Below are positions 37,301-46,300 of a stretch of DNA of 64,000 nucleotides, one piece after another. A program made the translations under genes and the position numbers. The stretch spans positions 64,422 through 128,421 of the forward strand of contig JALONG010000002.1 of NCBI GenBank assembly GCA_025455065.1, written 5' to 3'. Source of the DNA: Candidatus Kapaibacterium sp. (lineage in GTDB: Bacteria; Bacteroidota; Ignavibacteria; Kapaibacteriales; UBA4661). The first letter of the stretch is position 1. Every line of letters begins with the position of its first letter. The notes below the pieces were generated by a model that searched no databases, had not been told where the DNA came from, and was given only the letters and a program-made list of their open reading frames with translations.

Positions 37301-40300
37301 GTTACGAGCTTCAACGCCACCACAGGCTATCCGGGCTTGGGCGTGATTATCACGGGTACAAATCTTGCAACCGTTACGCAAGTGCAGTTCGGCGGCGTGG
37401 TTTCGCCATCCTTTACGGTGCTTTCCAATACGCAAATCGTCTCAGCCGTGCCTGCGGGCGGCGCGTCGGGGAATGTGCAAGTAACGAATCCGGGTGGAAC
37501 GGCTTCGCTTGGCGGTTTTACCTTCACGGCGGCAATTCCTGCTGTTTCAACCTTTGCCGGAAACGCCGCTCCTGCTGGCTTTGCTGATGGTACACAAGGC
37601 GCGGCACGGTTCAACACACCAGTCGGCTTGGCGTTCAACGGAATTGGCGAAATGTTCATTGGCGACCAGAACAACCACCGTATTCGCAAAATCACGGCGG
37701 CGGGTGTCGTTACGACCTTCGCAGGAAATGGCACAAGCGGATGGGCGGATGGTACGGGTGCGGCGGCACAGTTTAACAGTCCGAGCGGCATAGCTACCGA
37801 CGCGGCGAATAATGTCTATGTTGCTGATTTCCTTAATCATCGTATTCGCGCTATCACGCCATCAGGTGTGGTTACGACGCTCGCGGGGAGTGGCGTTGCG
37901 GGTTTTAACGATGCAACGGGCTTGGCTGCACAGTTTAACGGTCCAGGTGGCGTAGCCGTCAGTGGTGGCAATCTGTATGTGAGCGATAATTTTGGTCATC
38001 GAATTCGCAGAATTGTCATTGCAACTGGCGTGGTAACGACGCTTGCGGGAAGCGGTACGGCGGGTTTTGCCGATGGTACAGGCGTGGCGGCTCAGTTCTC
38101 CTCGCCACAGGGGCTTGCTACCGATGCTGCGGGAAATGTCTATGTTGCCGACCACATCAATCAACGCATTCGCAAAATCACCCCTGCGGGCGTGGTTACG
38201 ACGTTAGCGGGAAGTGGATTGGGAGGTTTTGCTGATGGCACGGGCGCGGCGGCACAATTTCAGGCACCGCTCGGCGTGAGCGTAGATGCGGCGGGCAATG
38301 TGTATGTTGCCGATGCCTTCAATGCGCGGGTGCGCTTGGTTTCGCCATTAGGTGTCGTTACAACGCTTGCAGGCTCTGGTACGATTGGCTTCGTTGATGG
38401 TACGCTTGCCTTGGGGCAGTTTGGAAATGGTCTTATGGGTATTGCGCTGAACGCAACAAATAGTCTTTTTGTTAGCGATAGAACAAACAACGCCATTCGC
38501 CGCGTTACAACGCCAACTATTGTTACAGCGTTCACGCCCACAAGTGCCGGTCCCGGCGATGTGGTAACGATTACAGGTATCAACTTCACAGGTGCAACCC
38601 AAGTGCAGTTCGGCGGTGTGAATGCAGCCTCCTACACCGTTGTCAATGCGACCACTATTACCGCAACTCCGGCGGCGGGCGGTGCAACGGGCAGCGTGAG
38701 TGTTACTGCACCGTTGGGAACATCGTCGTTGGCGGGTTTTACGTTTTTGCCGAATGTGTTTTATTCGCAAGGCATGGCAGACGTAGGGATTCGCACCAAT
38801 TGGAATTCGCTTCCGGGCGGTGGTGGCGTTGTGCCAACGCTTGGGCAATGGATGAATAAAACGGGCGACACCTACATTTTGCAAGTAACTGCACCACTTC
38901 TTACTCCGCTCACGATTGGTAATGGCGTAACAATGACCAATGCGGCGGGTGCTTCGCTGAATATGAACGCCAATCTCACGATTGCTATCGGTGGTACATA
39001 CACTATTCCTCTTGGTACGTCTATTTCTGCCAACGGACCACATACTTTGACCAACAACGGTACGCTAAACGTCGCAGGAATACTGGGGTTGGTCAATAAC
39101 CCAACCTTCGCTGGCGCTGCGCCGATGTATGTAGCCGGAGCCACGCTTGGTTACAATGGTTCTGGCAACAGCACGGTTACTACAGAGTGGCTTCCAATCA
39201 TGCCTGCTGGGGTAAATGTTGCACTGGGCAAAGACCCGGGAACAACGCTCGCGCTTGCAGCAAACCGAACCGTTAATGGCAATCTTGGAATATTTTCGGG
39301 AACTCTCGCCCTTGCAGCGAACACACTCACTCTGAATGGGCAAATAGATTTTTCAGCAGGGAGTCTGATACAAGGTGGCGCTTCATCTGCTCTCACGATT
39401 GGTGGCGCGGGAGCTTTGTTGGGGGAACTCACAATGACCGCTCCGCAAACGTTTGGTGCAGGTCTGACGATGAATCGCGGCGGCGCGACTCTCACTCTCG
39501 GTTCTGCGCTCACCACGACTCCCGTAACCATTTCCGCCGGAACGCTGAACACAGGCGCTTTTGCGCATACATTTTCCGGATTAACGACTTCACCGGGTTC
39601 TACATTGCTCGTTCCAGCATCGGGAACGGTATCGCCGACGGCAAACTATACGATGAATGGAACGATTGCCATAGACGGCACATTTGATGCAGGTTTGACA
39701 GTTTCTAGCGGCACAGGCGGCATAATCATCAACGCGCTGGGAACCTACTCCACTGCCCATCCTGCGGGACTTGCAGGAGCGCTTACTAACACCGGTCCGA
39801 ATATGTACAACGGTACTATTCGCATACAAGGTGCGACTGTGGGTAATTCGGCGGGATTGATTTTGAACAATCTCACCATTGACCGTCCAGGAACTTCAGT
39901 GACTCTTCCGCAAACGTTGAATGTGAATGGCGTTCTGAGCATCACCAACACAGGAAACTTCAACCTTGCGGGTCAGACGTTCACACTCGGCGCGGCGGCT
40001 TCCACCACTACAAGTGCGACAGGTACGATTGATGCAAGCGGTGCGGCGAGTATTCTCGTTGTTAATAACGCAACGGTGAACGGGGCGCATTTTACCGGTG
40101 GCGTTGTGCGCCGTATGAACATCATCAGTATCCCAACAATAACTAACAGTCTCGCAATAACGGGGCTGCTTGATATGACCAACGACATCACTCTCGGCGC
40201 ACCATACGGGCGTTTGTGGCTTCGGAATACCGCAATGCTGAACGCTCCCGGGACGCGCATTCAAGGCACAAACCAAACAAGCGAAGTGATTGTGGAAAGC

Positions 40301-43300
40301 GGCTTTAATGCTGGGACAATGCCAGGCGGAGCTTTTGCGGCTTCTTACAACGGCGCGGTGAATTTCATCGGTGCGCAAAATCTGTCAGGAAATCTTACCA
40401 TGAACGCTACGGCAGGGGCATTGGCACTGAACGGAAACGTAACGCTGCAAGCCGCATCCGCGCTAACGTTGAACCAAACTAGTGCAAATTCGCTTGTCGG
40501 TACAAACACGCTGCAAGGCGCAGGTGCGACTTCGGTTGTTGTGCTTGGCAATGGCTTTAGTGCCGGTATTCTCCCTGCAAACCGCTTTGCAGCACCGCTA
40601 AACGTAAATCTGACTACTCCGGGGGGAGTGTCCACGTTGGCTGGTGGCAATCTTACGCTGGGAGCCGCACAAACACTCACCTTGGGTGGACGTTTGACCA
40701 CAAGTCTTGCTAATCTTTTGCGCGTAACAAACACCGCAACGACCTCAATTGCAGGCGCGAGTGCCGCTAATTTCATTGATGGACCGCTCGAACGCCAGCT
40801 TTTAGGCGGCATTGCGGCAGATGGAACGACGTACCTCATGCCGATTGGCGAAGGCATAAATTATCGCCCCATTACTCTGCGCGACATCCGAACGGGCGCA
40901 TCACCAGTTGTGCGCGGGACGGTTGCTGCGTCGGGTGCGACCATGCCCGACAATATCACCCTTCTTTCGCTTCTTTCGGGTAGAAATTGGCAATTAGAGC
41001 AGCTTTCAGGCGTATTCACCTCCACCACGCTTGATTTGACCGAAGGCGGGCTTACGCCAACAGATTTGATTGGCATTTCGACTACGCAAGCCGGTACGTA
41101 CTCCAGCATTGGTGGTACGCCGGGCGCGGGCTTTGTTCGCTCAAATGTTCAGGCTGGGCTGGGCGATAGATTCTACGCCATTGCCGGCACACCGCCCGCA
41201 ACATTTTACTACAACGAAACACTCATGGGCGATGCTTCATTACCAACTTCGTGGAACTCCGTTCCCAATGGAAGCGGTGTTACGGCAAGTTTGGGATTGA
41301 TGACCAGTGGTGTGGGTACAGCATTCATCGTACGAAGCGGCATTACGGCAAATGCCTCCAGTAGCCTCACCTTTGGGGCAAATGTTTCACTGACTCTGCA
41401 AGCCTCATCAAACCTAACCGTGCAGGCAGGAACGCTGACGATGAACGGTACGGCAAATGTGTCTGGAACACTTGGTATTGGCGACGGTGCGACGCTGCTC
41501 AATGCTGGCACAACCACGATTACCGCCAATGGCACACTGCGCATTATCGGAGCGGGTGCAGTGAGCGGTAACGTGCCTGTGTATGCTGCTACCAGTTCTG
41601 CGTTGGAATACACTGGTACTGCGCCAAAAACCGTCGGTAGCGAATGGTTGAATCCATTGCCATTCACAGTGCGCATTGCCAACGCAGGTGGGGTACGGCT
41701 TCCAAGCACACGGACACTAGCAAATACTGCCAATCTTACCGTGCAGTCAAACGGCGTACTCACGATTGGTAACGGTGTTGATTTGGTGAACAACGGAAAC
41801 CTGCTTGTCGCAGGCTTGGGAACAATTCGCCTCGACGGAAGCGGTCAGATAACGGGCGCGAGCGGCATTTCGTATTTATCAACCTCCACCCTTGAATTTA
41901 GCAATGCTGCGGCAACGCCGAACACCACGTCGGGTGGCAAGGCATTTCCAACACCAATGAACGCAAACGTCGTTGTGAACAATGCCGTAACCCTCACCGA
42001 AGGCAAGCAAATAAATGGCTCGTGGACGGGCTTAGGAGGCAGTGTAAACCTGAATAGCAACACACTCACATTGTCGGGCGAAATTTCATTTGGCGGAACA
42101 AGTTTTGTGAGCAACGCATCAAGTGGCTTGGTGATTGCTGGAAGTGGTACGGTAACAGGTCTCACGACGATCACAGGCGGTGCAATCGGAGTATTGACGA
42201 TGAACCGCACCGGAGCGATACTCACCAATACCGCGCCAGTACAGGTGGTGAACACATTGACCCTGCAAAATGGATTCATTTCTACTACGTCAGGAATGAT
42301 TACACTCACAAACCCAGCAGTGGCAGGTTTGGTGGGCGGTTCGGCAATGTCTCATATCATTGGTGGTCTGGAGCGGGCTGTGCAGCCTAGTTTATCCTCA
42401 AGTCCTCTTCAGTACGTTTTTCCTATTGCGAAGAGTGGTGCGTATTTACCCCTTGTGCTAACGAATCTCACAACGGGCATTTCTGCGCCGATTGTCCGCG
42501 CAGAGGCGTTCACAACAAGTGTTGCGGGCGGTATCCTTTCCACAACAGGAAGCCTCAGCCTAACGGAATATTGGCAAACAACCCTCGTAAGCGGCACCTA
42601 CACAAGCGGCGCGGCAATACTCACACGTCCAACGCTGGCAGCAAGCAACAGTACGGCTTTCGCGCCAAACACTGGAACAATCTTTGCTCCATCCGGCGGA
42701 ACGCTTGCAGGAATGAACCCAACGGGGACAATCACAAGTGGTGTAGTTGCTGGTCTGGGGCGGTTTGCAATTACTTTCCCATCGTCGGTTTTGATTGGTA
42801 ATTTTTCGCCAACATCGGGCGGACCTGGAACGGTTGTAACGATAACGGGAAGCGGCTTCACGGGTGCAACAGCGGTGCGTTTTGGTGGTGTCAATGCGGC
42901 ATCATTCACTGTGAACTCGGCAAACAGCATCAACGCTACGCTTGCCTCAGGCGCAACTGGAACAATAGACGTGGTGACACCCCTCGGAACGGGCACGTCA
43001 GACTCGACCTTTACTGTTATCGGACCACCCACAATTACAGCATTTGCACCGTTAGGCGGTCCTCCGGGAACAGTGGTAACGCTAACCGGAGCGAATTTCG
43101 TGAACGTGAGCAGTGTCAGCTTTGGTAGCTTCCCAACCTTTATTCCGGCTTCGTCGTTCACAGTGCTTTCGCAAACACTAATGCAAGTTACCGTTCCGCC
43201 GGGCGGTGTGGGATTGATTCAAGTTACTGCCACAGGTGGTACAGTCATCTCCAGTACGCCTTTTTTGCCTGTCGCACCGCCAAGAATTACCTCATTTTCG

Positions 43301-46300
43301 CCCACAATCGGCAGAGGAGGTATAGTAGTCACAATTCTTGGAACTGACCTTTCAAGTGTAACACAGGTAGAATTTACCGGTGCTCGGGCGCTTTCTTTTT
43401 CAAGAATTTCGCCGACAAGGATTGATGCTATTGTACCTGTTACAGCGCTCACGGGACCAATAATGCTTGTTTCGTCACTTGGCTCGACAACATCCAGTCA
43501 GAGATTTACCTTTTCGCTCACGATGACCACAACCGGAACGACAACGGCAACCACTATAGAGCCACGTGCAGCGGCTGCGGGAACGATGCTGACGATGACA
43601 GGAAGCGCTTTGAATAGCGTTAGGCTGGTACAAATTCTTAATGGTACGACGATTTTCACGCTTCCGATGTTTACTCGCCTTGATTCTACTCGCATTTCGT
43701 TCCCAATGCCTGCTTTAAGTTTTGTCGGCGATAGTATTCCGATGAAAATTCTGACCACTTCCGGTGCATTCCCCGACACCGCAGCAACGATATATGCACT
43801 TCAAACGCCTGTTATTACAAGCGTTAAAGCTGATAGTGGTAGCCCTGGAAGTATGATAACGATGCGCGGACAATACTTCACGGCTGCAAAAATAGGAATT
43901 CTTACGGACTCAATAGCGGTGAGCTTCAAGGGTGATTCGTTAGGAACGACAAGTGTTCGTGCTAATTTTCAACAGATTTCTTCTACTGAACTTCTCATAA
44001 CCGTTCCCAACGGCATTCCGTATAACAACAATACGATAACGCTTCGGGCGCGTGGCGTAAACGTGCAAGCACCGGAGAAGTGGCTCAATATTCCGCCGAG
44101 GCCCGTCATTAGGGCGCAATCGCTTGATAGCGGCGAGGTTGGCGAGACAATTACACTCACCGGAGCGAACTTTTTTGCGGGCAGTACAGTATTCTTTAAT
44201 GGCGTAGCAGCCGCATCAACACAGGTAATTTCCACAACGAGCGTTGTGGCCGTTGTACCATTTGGAGCAACAACGGGGCGTATTACACTGAATAATGTGT
44301 ATGGCGTTGCCATTGCGCCACGCACATTTACAATCCTTCAGCCCCGAACTCGCATAACGTCTTTCTCGCCAATGCGCGGCGGCGTAGGAACGCTAGTTCG
44401 GCTAAGGGGTTTGCTGTTCGACACCACTGGCGCTGGGGTCGTCTCGTTTAACGACATACCTGCACAGACTCTGGTTTCTTCTACCACTGAAGTCCTTGCG
44501 GTTGTGCCAACGGGGGTAAGTATAGGCGCGGCAACAGTCAGCATTATCGGCAGGAATGGTGCCTTTACTTCCACACAAGCATTTATCGTCCTTCCTGCAC
44601 CGATTATTTCCAACATTGACCCTATTTCTGCCGGTGCGGATGAAACGATAACGCTCACTGGGCGTAATTTTACGGGCGTAACGACGGTAACGATAAATGG
44701 TCGTGTATTGCAAAATATGGTAGTTCTTTCGGATGGAAGTATTACTGCTAGTTTGGCGGATGTTCCTGTTGGAATCGGTACGGTCACAGCATTTAGTCAG
44801 GGAGGGCAGGGCAGTTACGGTGTACCGTTCGAGTTATTGCCACCAAGTCTTGCTAACGCGCCGCGTATTGAGTCCTTCAGCCCTGCCTTTGGTCCGGCCG
44901 GAACGAGGCTTGTGATTCGCGGACGGAATTTCTTCACGATAGCATCTGCGAGGGTTGGCGGTGTTTTGGGGTCAGTGGAACAGATTTCCACGACGGAAGT
45001 GATTGTGATTGTTGGGCGTGGTGCGTCTGGCGCAATCACGCTTTCCAACGAGTTCGGTTCAAGGGGAAGCCGCACGGCATTCCGCTACCAAACGCCGCTC
45101 GACCTTGACTCACTTGCACTTCTGGCGTTTTACGATGCTCACCGAGCCGAAAGTGCCATGCTTCCACGTCTTTGGAAAACGCTGAATCCTTTAACAGCAT
45201 GGGAAGGCATAAGAGTTCAAGCGGTCTCCACACAAGATGGCTTTTCTGATGAACGCATTACGATGGTGAACTTAGACGGCAAAATGCTGAATGGCAGAAT
45301 GACTGGCGGGCGATTGAATGTAAGTAATCTTGCACGTCTGACGGAATTGCGGGTATTGAATTTGAGTAATAATCAACTCTCGGGTGAACTTGTCGGAATG
45401 CTTGCACCGTTTCGCCAGCTTCAGGACTTGCGTTTAGCAGGAAACGGCTTTGTGGGTGAGTTGCTTCCTGCGTTTGGCGCACAGGGTTTTCCGGCAATGC
45501 TGGAAACACTGGACCTACGGCGGAATAAGCTGACAGGCGGCATCAGTGCTGAGGTGTTTTCATTGCCAAATTTGCGCGAGTTGCTGCTGTCGGATAATGC
45601 GTTCTCTGGCGGGCTGCGTATTACGAGCGGGACTCTGGCTAAAACTGCACGAACACGAACACGAGCGACTGCGCCACTAGAACGCTTGGAGATAAGCAAT
45701 AATCAGCTTACGGGTGCAGTTCCACATGAGATTGGTACATTCGTGCGACTTCAAACGCTGCTTTTGGATGGGAACAGCTTCACAGAGCAGATTCCGTCTG
45801 GGATTGGCGAGTGTGTGCAGTTGCAAACAGTGGATATGAGTCGTAATGCGCTCTCTGGGGCGGTACCGCCTGAGTTGAGCCGTTGTGGGCGTTTGCAGAG
45901 ACTCGTCTTGTCCGATAATCGCTTAAGCGCCCTTCCTGATTTGTCGGTGTTAAGCCGTAGCCTACGGCTTTTGCGCGTGGAAAATAATCGTCTGGATTTT
46001 GGAGCATTGGAAGCAAATATGGTTCTGGATACGATCCGATATATCCCTCAAGACAGCATAGATGCTGCTTCCGCAGTGATGACGGGCATTATCGGAGCAC
46101 CGCTTCGTATTCAACTAAACGTCGGCGGTGTGAATAATCGTTTTCAATGGTCAGTGAACGGACGCAGTACTGATAGGCTTCCTGCGGCGTTTCGATTTGC
46201 CGATACGGGCGTGTATGTATGCCGTATTACCAACAGCCGCGTTCCGGGATTGACGCTTATTTCTCGTCCGGTGCGGGTGCTGGGGCGATTGCCGAATCCT

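Noticed and set aside
31418-38755. Regular short DNA repeats that could look like a CRISPR array
   Set aside because: The period is about 165 bp and 1.22 kb, the repeats are coding and diverged, and there are no short unique spacers or cas genes.
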